DNA of 64,000 nt from Linepithema humile (GCF_040581485.1 NC_090129.1:17665264-17729263); one strand, 5' to 3'. Positions 1 through 13,480 are shown, counted from the stretch's first letter. The notes: generated from the letters alone by a model not told the origin. Numbers and translations are program-made.

Positions 1-3000
1 ACGAAAGTTATGTACTACATAAACTTTTATTTCAAATGTTTATTTCAATTTCTGTTATAAAACTAGTGCCATTTTTCTCATCTGTCGGCTTGTAAGCGAT
101 ATGTCTCGTGACATGTGTGGGATTTGATTAAAAAATTGGTACCCGATTTTCGAAACTCACATTGCGTGCGTCAATAAAAGTTGTATTTTACGAGGAGTTC
201 AAGAACAAATATTTCACGTTAATTATAAACTTTTTTTTACGCAGACGATGTTTCGTCAGTCATTACAGTGAATTTCCGTGCGGTGCTGCGCGTGCATGCA
301 CGATGCAGCACTTTCCTCGCATCGGAAGATGCGCTGCGCGGATGTGAGTGCCGGCCCTTCTTTCCGGCGGAGATCGAAACTGCAACTCGGCCGCCCGTAA
401 TTGAGCCGTTGATTGCAAAAGTGGCTTAAAGCACGGCGTTTTACGAGCGTCGTTCCGACGCCTTTCGCGCGGCGTCGCTCCGCGTTTTTATTTCCAATTT
501 CATGAGAGAGAGAAAGAAAGGGCGGAACAAAAAATGAGCGAAGGAGAGGGAGTGAGAGAGAAGAAGGGAGGGGCTGTTTCGCGCAAGTTGCAATTCGCCT
601 TAGCTCCTTATTGCCCCCGCAAATTGACCTAATTCTCGCTACGTGCCGCGGCTGCTCTATAATCTCTTTCGAGTCGTAGGAAATCTGATCGTCCTGGGCG
701 AAGCAATTTTCCGCGCGAGGTCACGCAACGGATTCCTCCACTCTTCATAGAGTGACTGAAAAATACTGCAGTAAATGCGAATAATATTTACTCGATGCGA
801 ATCCTAAATAATATTTATCTCTCGCTCGTTACTGGCTTTAACTGAAAGAAATCAAAAGATATTAGGAAATCAATCATTTTGATTGAGACATTGATTTCTG
901 GATAATATCATTTCTAGTGCAATTCTGAAGCACAAAATCAGTGCGAATTGTTTAAGAATAATTTCTAATCTGAAATAATTTTTCCCCGACAGGAGAATTT
1001 TCATACTTTTTATTCATGAAGATTCGATAAGAACTTAGAAAAGCTTTTCCCCGTAAATGAGAGCTCAGTGTTGAATACTATCGATCTTCCAGACTTTAAT
1101 TTTAGGGATTTCGAAAGCAAAGTGGAATTGTAATGTTAGTGTGCAACGTTAGCTGAGTTATAAAACGGAAACATTAAAGTTTAAAGCTTTTATCGATTTT
1201 CCTCAGTCGCTCCTTTTCTCTACTTTAGATTTGTCGCGCTTATATCTCAGACGAGTCTGATGGTTGCAAGTAATCTCTGTGTCTGATTTATAGTTTTTAA
1301 TTTGAGTCTCATTTTAACCCTCTTGCACGTTCAACGGAAAGCGCGCGCGAGGAATGAAAAAGTCTGGGAAAAAATTTCGACCAATCTTTTCAATCTTAAG
1401 TGGTACTGTTTTTCTTTGTCCAAAAGACGGAGATTCACTTTGGAAGATTGTGCCGTTTGTGCTAACTCGATAAAGCTCTTTAACATTTATGTCTTACGTT
1501 TTCTAAGGCTTGCGACTTATACATCGTTTCGTTGAATTCTACAATGTTTAAACTTTAAATCAATGCGCTTTGAGAAATGTGTTGAAGATTATTATTAATA
1601 ATTATTGTTAATTGTTGACATACTGTATTTGTACAACTTGAGCTTCACTGTTGTCGGTGAAGCTTTGCCAAATCTACAAATTATCTTGAAATTTCTGACG
1701 AAATTGTTAAGTCTTTCGATCTTTAGATCCTGAAATCTTTTGAAAGTAGATTTTTGGATGGACATCTAGATTTGATCTCCAGATTTGTTATTTCCAAGTT
1801 TAGCAGACACGAGAGATTTCAGCGAAATTCTTACACATTTGAATTCACACTCCCTTGCGAATGAATATTAAGTTCCTTCAAGTCGAGAGAGTTTCATAGT
1901 CGGATCATGACTTTGGATTTTCCAACCTACTGAATTCCAGCGTCTTTGATCCTTGTATCTAATAGAACAAGGAGCGAGACCGTTGCCGAGGATCGGTGTG
2001 TTGCGCGCAGATGGCGGACGTGTTTCGTCGAACTCCTCGCGATATCTCGTTCTCCATTCGCGTTCGTGCTGGCCGCGAGAGTGACAGCGTCTGCCTTCCT
2101 AGAAGCGGACAAGGGTCCGACGAGAGCGTGTCGGTAATCGTCGTTCCTGGATGATTGCGGCGTTCGTCCGTGCGAGGCGGCGCAGGTGTCGCGAGATTCG
2201 CACGTTCCAGCCGGATATGGGCTGGCATTATCCCCTGGCAAGAGGAGAGAGAAACTACGGGCTCTCCGGCTATCGCGGGCTATCGTCAGCTTCGCCCGTT
2301 TTTCCGACCATTCCGCCGTCGAAGGGCGTTGGAAAATGGACGCGACAACTCACGCGCTGACAACGAAACTTTACGACGCCGTTGGAGATTTCTGTCATCG
2401 CGTTAATATTTTTTTTCTACAATATGATTGCACGTAATCTGCATTAATTCCTGGCGAATTAGTGATAATTAATATTTAATTAAAATAATTTCATTCTTGC
2501 CGAATAAAATTTCTGCGATTGCAATCAGGTCGATTTAATATTAGTCACTTTGATTATTAATTTTCTCGATTATTAATTATACTCATTGTTGTACGTCAAT
2601 TATTAATTTTCTCTGATATACGACGCGTGTAATTTTTACTTTAAGCAAATATTTGATTATAGTTGCAGCTGTAATGTTAACAATATATAATATGTTTATG
2701 ATATTTGATCAAAAATCACTATTTTAATCCAATTTTCAACTCTCTAAATATTTGCATTTCCGTACATTTTATGCCAAGTATAATCACGGACGTGAAAATT
2801 AACAAAATTTTCAAAGTTTTAATTATAATTCCATTTATAATAGAATGTAGAAAAGCATGACAGGAACGATTCTGAAATATTCCGAGAATTTGACAGGAAC
2901 ATCCAGAAGTTGTTAGAATAAAGTACGATATTATTTTTTTCTACGTAAATTCGAAACATTTTCTCTCAAATTGATTAAAATTTTCTCAACAATTAATTAT

Positions 3001-3600
3001 GCAAAAGATAACACTTGTCTGTACGTCCATCTATCTCCGTTATGTTAAAACTATGATGCTTCATCAAAATATTCAAGCAATGCAACTGACTTTCACGATT
3101 GAATCGTACAGATTCCTCGGATGAATTTTCATTTAAACAAATATTTACTGTAATCTGCACGAGCTTTCAACTATGATTAGAATCTTGGTATTTTATTTGA
3201 GAAGGCAGAAGATAAATTCAAATGAGTATTTTTAAATAGTTTTTTTCAATTCTCCAATTTTACTTTCCCAAATGAGAATAATTTTACTTCTTCAAATTAA
3301 ATTTTTGCAAAATCCTTGAAAATTCTCATGTTCTGGGATTATTTCTCTTTTTATTTCGCGAATGCTTGAATTTGGGGGATCTTGCGTTCCTTACTTGGTA
3401 TTCTTCATATCAGCGTCGACTATTAATCCACGCAAAATAGAGTTAAATCGCCACCTGAAGCGCGAAATAGAAGCAAAGAAACGAAACGAACCATCTGGAC
3501 GCGACTGGGTCCACTTACGAGATAAATCTTGCGGCTCGCTCGCTCTCGCGGCCTCACTTTAATGCACCGTCGTTACTTTTAATATACTAATCACGCCGTA
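1..3600. other. Non-coding sequence
   Basis: GC-rich patches (250-750, 1950-2400) alternate with AT-rich sequence. The overlapping open frames at 1930-2440 occupy all strands of one GC-rich patch and look like chance. A small hairpin (GAGCTTCAC / GTGAAGCTT) lies at about 1640-1664. I see no gene. Confidence 0.6.
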
Positions 3601-3622
3601 ACGTATTTCCACGTGCGCGCGG

Positions 3623-3649
3623 CGAAATTCGCCCCGGGGCGAAATTTCA
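3623..3649. repeat. Near-perfect 25-bp palindrome
   Basis: GAAATTCGCCCC is followed by GGGGCGAAATTTC, a palindrome apart from one inserted A. It sits in a CpG-rich patch with a second, looser inverted repeat (GGGGAGTAATTTCCCC) directly downstream. Confidence 0.5.
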
Positions 3650-3939
3650 CGTCGGGGAGTAATTTCCCCGTACGCCGATATTTCACGCGCGTGCCCTAGG
3701 CCAAGATTGGCTCGATTCTCCAACCAACCCTCCAACCCGCCCTCTTACATTCTTTCCCTTTTTTCGTCTCTCCTTCGACCGCCACCCCCCCCCAGCTCTG
3801 TTCTTGCCTCACCTCCGGTTTCCTTTTCGGCCGGAACTAGCATCTCCACTGTCTTAAGTAGCCGTAAAAGAGACGCTCGCTCGTGGAATTCGTAAGAGCA
3901 CCTTGCTCGTTCTCTCTCCCCCTCCCCCCCCCCTCCACC

Positions 3940-4247
3940 TACGCTTTATTCGATTTGCTCTCTTTATTCATTTTCCCTTCTTCTTCCTCCTCTTTTTCTT
4001 GCTTCCTTTTTTCGCTCGTTCTCTTTTTCTCAGCCGGTTCGCGCAAACACCGAGCACGGCCGAAGCGGAATTTCAAGCGCGAAGTCCAGCTCATATTGAC
4101 GCTCGAGTTACACGTGTGTGGGGCATACTAAAGCGACAGTTTACTCTGCTTTATTCGATGTTATACCGAGTCCGCCGAATTCGATCTTCGATGGCGCGCA
4201 AGTTTCGAGACCGCGGGTGTGTCTTGCGAAGAAAATTTCAATCTTGA
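3940..4247 (+). other. Long pyrimidine tract with strong acceptor and open frame
   Basis: About 90 nt of C/T-rich DNA (3940-4030) ends in TTCTCAG (AG at 4032-4033), an excellent 3' splice site by pattern. One frame after it remains open for about 70 codons to TGA at 4245-4247 (starting RFAQTPSTAEAEF), but no good donor follows and no family is recognised. Either a cryptic acceptor in a giant intron or a terminal exon would fit. Confidence 0.15.
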
Positions 4248-4249
4248 TT

Positions 4250-7200
4250 GCGGGACCGCGCGATTGAAGAACCTTTTACACGATGCTTAGATTACCACGG
4301 ACGATAAAAGTATAATGTGTATAGATGAACTCATTTGTACAAAGGAACTTTATCTCAACAATGAAACACGAATGTATTCTAACACGGAGCGGAAATTGGC
4401 TGCCCACGCTCTCCAGATTTTATCTTTCTATTTGTACATTCCGTCTCCGAGAGATAGTTTCTGTGGAATCATGAGATTCTGTAGACTAATGAGATAAAAT
4501 ATCTGTAGAAAAGTGGCATTCGTGATGTACATGAGATCGAAACGGTTCAAATGCTAATTAATTATTACCGAAGAGAGAATTATTGTATAAATTTTTATTT
4601 AAATATCATCACTGACCGCAATTGACTATCTACTGTCTACTTAATTTGGCAGCGCAGCGCTTTATTTATTTAATTCATATTTGTTCGATACTTATGAATG
4701 TTTCCGATTTCAGTCATTGAATATCAGCGCACGAACATTTTTAGCGTACATTTCATACTTGGCCGCATCCTCGAACAAAACTATCAATACCTAAAAATAT
4801 CCCTAGTTCGATGGGGAAAAAAGCCCGCGAATTTTTCCAGAGCGTTGCCCGCGGCCATCATAGGAGCGAATAGAAGTCGTATATATTTATGAACGTGCAT
4901 GTTATACGCCGCTCGCTTTTTCTCCCTGGCATGATTTCAAAGCAGCCATCCTGTTTCCATCTACTCTTTCCTGGTGATTGCGCAAAAAAAGGCGCACTTT
5001 TTCATATCTCAGTATTATTCTCTAGTATTTTAATTTCAACATCGTGGCCGAATTGCGGTTAAACCGCGACGAGTGCGATCGAACGAGACTCGATCGATTT
5101 GCGATCGTTTATTGCGTTTCGAGACCTTTGACCTGTGCTGCATTTACCGCACATTTAGAGTGCTAAATGTCCGCCTAGTTTTAAATCTGTTTGCAATCAG
5201 TCTGCAGTACGGTAGATCGTGTGATAAATAAGTAAAATTTAACATACGACGGAAATCTAAACCTAAAATTTCGTTATAATTAAAATATGTAGTATTGAAA
5301 GACATTGCGAATTAGTTTAGAAATTTGAGGAAAAAGTAAACAGCAACACGATGAAATGATAAATGGCAAAGCTTTCTGAAAGTTCAATCAACATTGAATT
5401 TGCTTCATGAGATATATAAGTAAATCTGAATTATTAAATTTGTACGGAGTATTTTTTTAGATTTTTTATACCTTTTTTTATCAGCAAATTTTTTGATCCA
5501 ATTAGAATCAATTTTTCCCCAGCGGAATCGTGATTAAATTTCGTCTTTTACAACTGCTTAATTTCGAACTTTTAATATCTTAGCAATTAACTTAACATCG
5601 AAATTTTAGTAAAGCAAATTTTCTGAAAAGAGTGCTTTCCATCCTATTTATACTGTGTTGCAAAGTAAAATTGATCTTGCCGTAAAAATGGTACAATTTG
5701 TATTTAAATATTTGTATTTAAATTTTTATTATCGGCAGATACATTTAATCTGCTTTGTGCAATCGTTCGTCAAGTAGACTAATTCGCGATGATTTGTCCT
5801 CTATACGTCCCACATGCAACTGTGCGTATAGTTATATGACAAAGTGAACTAGATACCGGATATAGGAAAAGCCAAGCGGCAAGATCGACCGTCTCTGTAA
5901 TCCTTTTACAATGTTATCGCTTGACAGCGCCGACACGGGAATATCGGAAACGGGCGAAAAAACGAGACGTGTGCGATACGTCTGTTTCGCGGTTTACTTC
6001 CACATGAGAGCACGGGAACGAGCGAAAAGGTTGGCAGGAAAGAGAGAAAGAGAGGGGAGCAGCGGGAGATAGAGAAAGACAAGAAAGACGGCACGTACGT
6101 CCGACGTCGGTCGAGTCTGACGAAACTTTGTTCGACTCTGCTCCGGGAATATCCCGCGGAAACGGAGGATTAATTCTCCGTCGGAAGTTTCTGACGTCTC
6201 GAACGTTCGAACCGGGCAGGGGAGAAGCGTTTAAAGTATTATCCTCGAGACGGTTTCCCGATGCCCGAGGTCGGCGCCGCGAGAGATGGCGGAATATCGA
6301 GGAGAACGCGCGCGCTCGATATCGACCGACCTCGCGTTCGGCAGGAGTAACGCTTAACCCTGTCTAATACGTCTCGAAAGTAAAAGGAATTCCTGTCTTT
6401 TGTCCTCTAAATCTTGCGTCTGCAGGATTCGATAACGATTGTTGTGAAATGTGAGAAATCGATGTGGTTTTTTTATGCGAAGAATAATAGCATGATATGA
6501 TTAAAAAATGATTCATAAGAGAGCAGTTATCCAAAATTCTCGACAACTTTTATCATTTACTTGGCTCTGCAATTTTTTATTCTTTCTATAATGAAACTAA
6601 TACATTATTGAAGAACAATGTTTAATACAAAGATTGCAGATTAAAGTTTTAGCGAAGACGAGTAAAAGCTATTTTTCTTAGCCACAAATTATTTATTGTA
6701 ATGATTTTTGTAAAAATGGTGTTTAATATTAGTTCTATAATTAGTTATATATTATTTTTCACATTTAATCCCTATTTTTAATGAATAATTGACAGTTCTC
6801 GTTAATGTTGAAGGTGCTAAGATAAAATATTACTTAAAAAAGTTTTTTTTTACAATTAGTTTATTTTTTGTTGGCGGATTTATCGAGTTCTTACATTTTT
6901 GCAAAAATTATAGGTTACATTAAAAAAACTAAAAAAAATCTTTCGTGTTATTTCTAAAACATTATTTACTATGTTAAATTGATATTTTTTGTAAATACAC
7001 ATACTAGTTTCGTATTACACATTAAATCAAGATAAGGCAAGATAAGGAATTTGTACAAGATATTTAATCATAATTCTTCTTTCGCGTGTCATCATGCACG
7101 AGAAGGTCTAACGAAGATGCCTTAATCGGTCGCCTTTAATAGAGGTTAACTCCGTAAGGACCTATCCGTCGCACCATTAATTAAACCACCGTGCGCGATT

Positions 7201-8109
7201 TACGCCTAATAAATATCTACCGGCGTTTAATATCAATCTGCCACACATCAATCATAAGAGGCAATGGATCATGCGATGACTTAATTGCGATCGGATCACC
7301 ACCCTCCCCTGCCGACGCCCGCCCTTTCGTGCGACTACGCCATTCCTCGTCGACATCCCCGCGGACGTTCGTCATTAGGTCGCGACTTATCGAGCCTGGC
7401 ACGCGTCCCTCTCGCAGCCCTTTTCAACCCCCCTAACTTGAGGAAGACTCGACGTAAGACCCTTATCGGTTCCGACCATGCCGGAGCGGATCCGTCGGGC
7501 GACGACGTTAATAATAATCTTTTTCGACGGGTGCGCCTTCTCCGCGCGCCCCCTCCCCCTCTCTCCCTCCCCTCTTTCTCTCCGTGGCTTAAGATGCATA
7601 TAAATATTTCCGTGCGCGGCCTTGAAGCCGGGATTATCGCACGTGAAAGGGCGTACATCGCTCCTGCCGGCGGCCTTTTGTCACTTTGCTTATTCCGCGA
7701 TTTTTGCGCGCTACAAGTACAATAAGACGACAGCGAACTAGGATTCTCACGAACGTTCATTGCTGTCATTTAATCTTTCCGAACTTGATGTAGGATGTAT
7801 CTTTTTTGTTTGTAATTTTAATGCATAGTTTCGTTAATATGCGCGCCGCCTTAACTTAAGAATGTGTATACGTTCTGTGAAAGGAAAGATGCGATTCAGG
7901 ATGCGAAAGACTTTCCTAATAATTTAGTAGATAAACATCACAAAATATTTATAATACATAATTAATAATTTAATAAAAACGAAATAAAAAAGAATTTAAT
8001 ATTAAGAATTTTAAGTCTGGACAACAATACGCAAGCATGAAAGTAAATATTGTTCCCGATTATTTTAGCCATAATTGAAACGACGCACTCTATGAGTTTA
8101 AGTTCTTAT
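4250..8109. other. Non-coding sequence
   Basis: AT-rich DNA with GC-rich islands at about 5890-6360 and 7150-7740. Frames in the second island are open on both strands at once and are not called. There is no repeat of note beyond short A/T tracts. Confidence 0.6.
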
Positions 8110-8130
8110 CCTTTTTTTTTTTTATTTTAG

Positions 8131-8508
8131 CAACGATACGATGGCACAGTTTTATTATTATTCGGCATCGACATTCCACATGAAAATATCCCCACCTTTG
8201 CACACGCGGAATTAAATCTGATTATCCGGTTGCACGAAAACGTATAAGTAATCGAGCCGACGCAGAAAATGCGGATGCGAGCGGATTATCATTCACAGGG
8301 AGTCACTGTAATGGCCCTCTTCATGGGGTTCTCTGTTTTAATGTCCGTCACTCACGCCGATCCCTACCCCGCGGCGATGCAGCGGGGGCCGTCCGCCTTT
8401 CGAGGGGCCGTAAACTCGAAATATTTATTTCAGATGAGGCCTGTAAAGTACGCGAGGCCCCGCCATTACAAGTCATTTTCATGGGGCCTCCGAGATCAAA
8501 CGAGCTGA
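8131..8508 (+). CDS. Candidate exon with small secreted-protein ORF (unrecognised)
   Basis: A very strong acceptor (T-rich tract 8110-8128, AG at 8129-8130) is followed by a 138-nt leader and an ATG at 8269 in good insect context (AAA before ATG). The frame stays open for 79 codons to TGA ending at 8508. A second Met at residue 15 begins a textbook signal-peptide core (MALFMGFSVLMSVTHA, residues 15-30) with a plausible cleavage before DPYPAA. The remaining roughly 49 residues are basic and aromatic and end in a segment with ARPRHY and SFSWG. There are no dibasic KR sites and no cysteine pattern, so it is not a typical neuropeptide precursor or cysteine-rich peptide. Donors inside the frame are weak (CCT|GTAAAG near 8441; GCC|GTAAAC near 8410). 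I do not recognise the family. A frame this long can occur by chance in a GC-rich patch, so the support is the combination of acceptor, start context and signal peptide. Confidence 0.25.
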
Positions 8509-8509
8509 T

Positions 8510-11500
8510 ATTTACGTTCTATGCCTTTATACTGTGGTGTGTCGTCCTCGGCGGGCCCCGAGCGTGCCGCCGGTCCCGCGATCGAGTGGAAAAAAAAAAA
8601 AGAGAAGAGAATGAAAAAAAAGAGTACCTTTATCATTACTCCACAAAAATTTATGCCTCATTCGATTAATTGGTCGTGCCATTATTGAATTCACGAGTGA
8701 CAAGAGGTATTCAAAAATTCTGCGCCAGAATTCGGTTCAAATTTTTAAATTTAATACCGCATTTTTCCAATGATTACTCACGTTTGATATTATTACAGCG
8801 ATTGAAATTGAACAATTAATTAAACATTTACATTTTTGCCAAAAAGAGGATTTAATATCTGAAAATCTCATCTGATATTTTTTGTAGGTCTGCAATACAT
8901 TTGATTGAGAACGTATATTATATGATTATAAAGTTTTATACAATTTTTATGAGAGCAAAATAACTGAAAAAGTATTAAGCACGTGTTTTAAGATTTGATC
9001 TGATATTTTATATTCTTGCCATGATTCATATTTTTCAACACAAATTCAATAAAAGCATTGGAAAATGGAACGGAAAGTCGATGAACTAAGAATCGAGATT
9101 CTCTTGTTCTCAAAAAATGATTGATAGCATTGAACTGGGCGTGTGTGTGAGAATCGGAAATGCAGTGTTCTGGCAAGGATTCGCAGAAGCGTGCAAATTC
9201 AGTGCGAAGTAGGTCGATTCTCCTGTTTTTCCAGGGTAAACTACTATATTTTACTTCGAACCAGATGGACCAATAACGTTCGTTTTGCAGAAATTCGAAC
9301 ATTGTTCTGGCGCCGTGGGTTTCGGCTTCTATTACGAGTAACATAGCGGCCTGAAGAAGTAAACATTTCGGTTGAAATTTAATCAAGATATTTATGAGAC
9401 TCCTTTGGAATATTTTCCAGAAAAACATAAATTGTGGTGAAATATTGCATTACGTTTAGCGAACATAATATAAACTCTTAACATTTCTGCTGCTTCGTTT
9501 AGAAATGTATTTGAGAATCAATATTTATACAATTCCTAACAAACTTTTGCAATTCTCTATTTTTTTAACGATTTAAAAAAAAAAATACTATGTGAGATAT
9601 TATTTCTGTAATAAAGATTTATTATTTGTTCAGAAGAACTAGAAATTTTTCGAATGTTTATTATTTGAAAAGTTGCTTTTCACTAAAAGTTTAGTACCAA
9701 AATCATTTCATATTCATAAAATGAATTTCTTGCTTAATATATATTACAATCATAAACGAAAACCGTTTACACAATTTGTACGATTTACATTTCTTTTGCG
9801 GCAGAAAAATTCTTCCAGGATGCTCGTCGCAAGTACATCGTCTAAATTTGCCTCAACTCTTTGCAATCGTCCATAAACGCACTCTTAACGGTCACGGTAC
9901 TTGGAGATCATGATGCAAAAAAATGGGCGAGGTACCGAGTCTCGCGAGGGCTTCGCGAAAAAGCAGCATAATCATACTTAATATCATCGTAAAAATGTGC
10001 ATTTATGCACATCGAAGACAACGCCGCGTCTGAGCAGAGCGCGGATCGAGCGGGGAGCAATTAACGAGAGGAAAGGCGAGGGTGGGGGATCGGAAAAGGG
10101 GGAGGGGGATGGGGGGGGCAAAAGAGCGACGCAAGACAAAGCGGAGCCGGCATGTATTATTACACCCGAGGCGTTCCGCATTTTTATTGTTACAGCTTCG
10201 ACTTAACGTCGCCGGGCATAAAAGGCACGCTACCACCGGCCTATCGCGGATTTGCATCTGTTCGACCGGAAGAGATTATTCTCTCTTTCTCTCTTTCTCT
10301 CCCGGCGAGCCACAATTTGTAGCTAATATATGGCGGAACTTCGCCGTGGTAAAAGCTTAGCGCGACACACGGAGGAGTTATAAATTTCGCACTACCTATA
10401 TTTTATTTATATGTACACGTATAACCGAGTTTCTCTTTATATCTTATTTATAGCGGTCTGCGCGTATAGTAAATAAAACCGGAGATGTGAATTGCAAAAA
10501 GTAACATTTTCGATTATAACGCGAGGAAAAATGGAAAATTGTGAGAAGTGCATGAATTGTGAGGTGCAGAAATTTATTTCTTCACCGCGGTATGTTACAT
10601 TTTTTAATAAATTAATTTAATTTAGCGGCATTGTGAGGATGAAGCTCTTTTAGCTATGAAATGAAGATTAGTTGCTTGGTTGATGATGTTTGCGAAATTA
10701 ATTTTATTTTGAATACCTTTGTGCGAATGCGAATTCCTTTTTTCTTCAGAAAGTTAAAGCGCGCGGTTTCAGCGGGAAAACAAATCCGTGATTTTGTCCC
10801 AGCAAGACTTTTGTGCTTTGAACCGTATTATTTATCGTGTTATTCGAGAAATAACACAAAGAGCTTGGAGTATAAACTGTTTTTACAAATACGTGCTGTT
10901 TATCTGTGTCGGAGAGCGGTTGTTGCGAGCCAGGAATTACGATGCGTGAAAATTAAAAATGGGCGAAACTTCGAATAAAAATGAAATTTCGAAAGTGTAT
11001 ATCTAAGATCTGAGAAGTATTCCGATGATAATTGCTCTATGATAATTCACATCTGCAAGTTGGAACGCGTAAATTTAATTTACACGAAAAATACGCGATC
11101 GAGGATAATTAATATAGCAGCGTGCTCGGTCGTGCATTCACGCTCAAGTAGATTTCCAGTGGTCTTGCGAGGCTTTCTCCTTCTCAAGGGAGCCCGCTTG
11201 CTTCGTGTAAGGCTCTTCCTATCGAGACGAGCGTTTCTCGGATTAACGTGGACTTTTGTCGTCTTAATTAGCTTACGGGACACACGGCGGACGCTGCTCA
11301 TACGGGCGGTGGTATAAGAGCACGGCAACTACGGCGTCTCGAGGTCATCTTCTCGGTAATCTGCGTGCACTCCTAATGAGCCCGACTATAGGAAAGCAGC
11401 GCTTGTGTTAAACTTGACTCTGGTTCTTCCTTTCTCTCTTTCTCCTTCCTTTCTCTCGAATCTTCCTTTTGTGGTCTTTTTTTTTTTTTGCCAACATTGC

Positions 11501-13290
11501 TTGTACACATCTCTTTTCTTTTATTTCGTCCATTTGGACGAAAGCGGCGGAATAATCGATTTAAATTGAAATATATTTTAAAAATCGGTCGTTAATTCAC
11601 GCGATGCTCTGTGTAGCGCTGTAGTTTTTTTTTTGCAATAAAATAAAGAGCATTCCATGCGACAGTCTTACAGAGTGGATGCTGCAAACTTAGTCAATTT
11701 GTCATCTTAGCGATTATTAACTGCGAAGCTATAGTGCGGTTTGAGGACTAGAATAATTTTATAATAGACTTTTCAGATAATAATATTTTCTGTATTCTTG
11801 GTTACATAAAAACACATATATTTTCCAGATTTCTTCCACATAAATCAAATCCTTTTCCACAAATGAGTTTTGTAAAATTTATCTAATATAAATGTGTTGA
11901 AACGTTAAACAGATTCAAAATTCACGAAAATTCTATTTATTTCTCTTGTAGATCTTTCCTCTCTTCTCTATGGAATTTATAGATTTTATTCCCTGAATTT
12001 TTGATCTGTAAAATTTCGCTCGCACACGTTTCCCGTTCCGTCGTTGTTCAATATGGTCAGTCTTCATGAGAGTTATATTTTTCTTTTCGACAAACCAATT
12101 ATTAATTCTCCACCGCCGCGGGCGCCTCGGACCTGTTCGAATCGGTCGCACAATTCCCAGCCGGAAGTGGCAGAAATCGCTTTTGCAAAGCTTACGAGAG
12201 CCATGGGCATTTCCGCGAGCTGATCGGCCGTTTTTCACCGGCTCCCACCAGCGGCGTCGGCGACGACGGTCGCTGATGGAGGATTTGGGGGTTGACGCCG
12301 CGGGGGCTGCCGATGCTACTTTCGTTATTTATGAGCGACGATACAGCCACTCTTCTCGTCGCCTTCGCGCGCCCTAAAACGCCGCGGCGCTTCTCCCTCT
12401 TCGTCCGCACTTTCGGGCGCGCTCGAGGTCGAACTTCGGCAGGGCAGGGGTGAAACACGTTCTGCAAAATGAGATCTGTTGCTGTTATACTATTACTGCC
12501 TGTCCCGCGACCGCCGTACCGCTGGAATGAAACGACCTCCTTCCCCGTTTCAGCACGGTTGAAAGATACGACGCCCTAAACATCAACACTTTTTTGTTAG
12601 GCGCTTTAAGCACGACTACGTTATGATTGAAAATGGAAGGGAAATCTGTTGTTCGTAATAAAACGCTTTTATGTCGAAATGCGCAATGAAATGTGTGCGA
12701 AATTATATTCGCGATGCACTGCGCTTGTATGCAGAGTTATGCCGGCTATGTATCAATTTAATTTTTATCAACTTTAATTACGCACAAATGATACACATTC
12801 TCATTGCTTTCGATTTACAGTAATATACATGCATAGTTTACTCCGCCATTTCGTTTTATGTTTTTTTTTTCTCTTTGCTACTTAATCTTATTTTATAATC
12901 TTCCTTTACGAATCATCTACAATCAGAGTAATTGAATATAACTGTTTCATACAAATTAATGTACAAACGATAATCAATTTGTCAAGCGCAATCGTTTCCT
13001 TGCTAACGTGTTGGAATTCGAAGCCTAGTTTTGTCACTGTTTTAATCGTCTGCCTTCTATTTTTTATCTAACTTAATATGGTATCTTAATTAATATTTTT
13101 TACCAAATATTGATTTTTTTAGAAGATTATATGTTCACATATTAGAATGATATTTTTGATAAACCGATTGAAAGATTGACTAATGTTTCCTTTTCTTTTT
13201 TAATATATTACAATCTCTTAAAACATTGGTTCACTTTTTGTATTTAAATCGCAATATCGTTATCAAAAAATATTGTAAAATATCACACAA
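8510..13290. other. Non-coding sequence with scattered chance ORFs
   Basis: The longest frame in AT-rich sequence is on the minus strand at 8988-9428 (146 codons, no recognised domain). A plus-strand frame at 10661-10978 (105 codons) is also unrecognised. An acceptor-like CCCCGTTTCAG ends at 12553 and is followed by a 23-codon frame without a donor. GC-rich islands lie at 9990-10210 and 12070-12470. Confidence 0.55.
10080..10118 (+). other. G-quadruplex-like G tracts
   Basis: Four or more G tracts of 5-8 bases separated by loops of 1-9 bases (GGGGG A GGGGG AT GGGGGGGG at the 3' side). In-strand quadruplex potential is high by pattern. Similar but shorter G or C runs occur at 21502-21528, 21908-21927 and 22107-22115. 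Confidence 0.6.
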
Positions 13291-13305
13291 TAACATAACA
13301 ATAAC

Positions 13306-13338
13306 GTTTTTTTTTGTTCTTCTTTTTAGCAGGTAAGT
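13306..13338 (+). promoter_or_regulatory. Recursive splice site (ratchet point) 1
   Basis: A pyrimidine-rich tract of about 22 nt (13306-13327) ends in TAGCAG and is followed without a gap by GTAAGT (13333-13338). The junction CAG|GTAAGT falls between 13332 and 13333. Branch-point-like sequence (ACATAACAATAAC) lies at about 13293-13305, roughly 30 nt before the junction. This is the consensus (Y)nNCAG|GTAAGT of insect recursive splice sites, where an acceptor and a donor abut, so the upstream exon can be joined there and spliced again with no nucleotide added. By chance CAGGTAAG alone is expected about once per strand in 64 kb, and the pyrimidine tract and branch site make it much rarer. A weaker donor (CACG|GTATGA, at 13408) could close a short recursive-splicing exon. 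The TAGCAG arrangement also offers an alternative acceptor 3 nt upstream. The host gene is not visible. Confidence 0.65.
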
Positions 13339-13480
13339 TGCCATGGATCGATTAACGTTGACGAAAGTATGGATTCTTAGTAAAGAGAGAAAAAGAGAGA
13401 GAACACGGTATGATAAAACAACAATTCCCGTTTAACTTAATAACGAATTATTCTAACTAAATCGATTAATACTGCGTGCT

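Noticed and set aside
1927..2437. Cluster of overlapping ORFs on both strands
   Set aside because: All frames are open because the patch is GC-rich; mutual shadows.
6200..6290. GGTTCGAACG on the minus strand, like a tRNA B box
   Set aside because: No A box, acceptor stem or anticodon arm can be laid out around it. The same holds for GGTTCGAACT near 27343.
8988..9428. 146-codon minus-strand ORF in AT-rich DNA
   Set aside because: Unusually long for its composition but about what is expected once per window; no domain, signal peptide or splice support.
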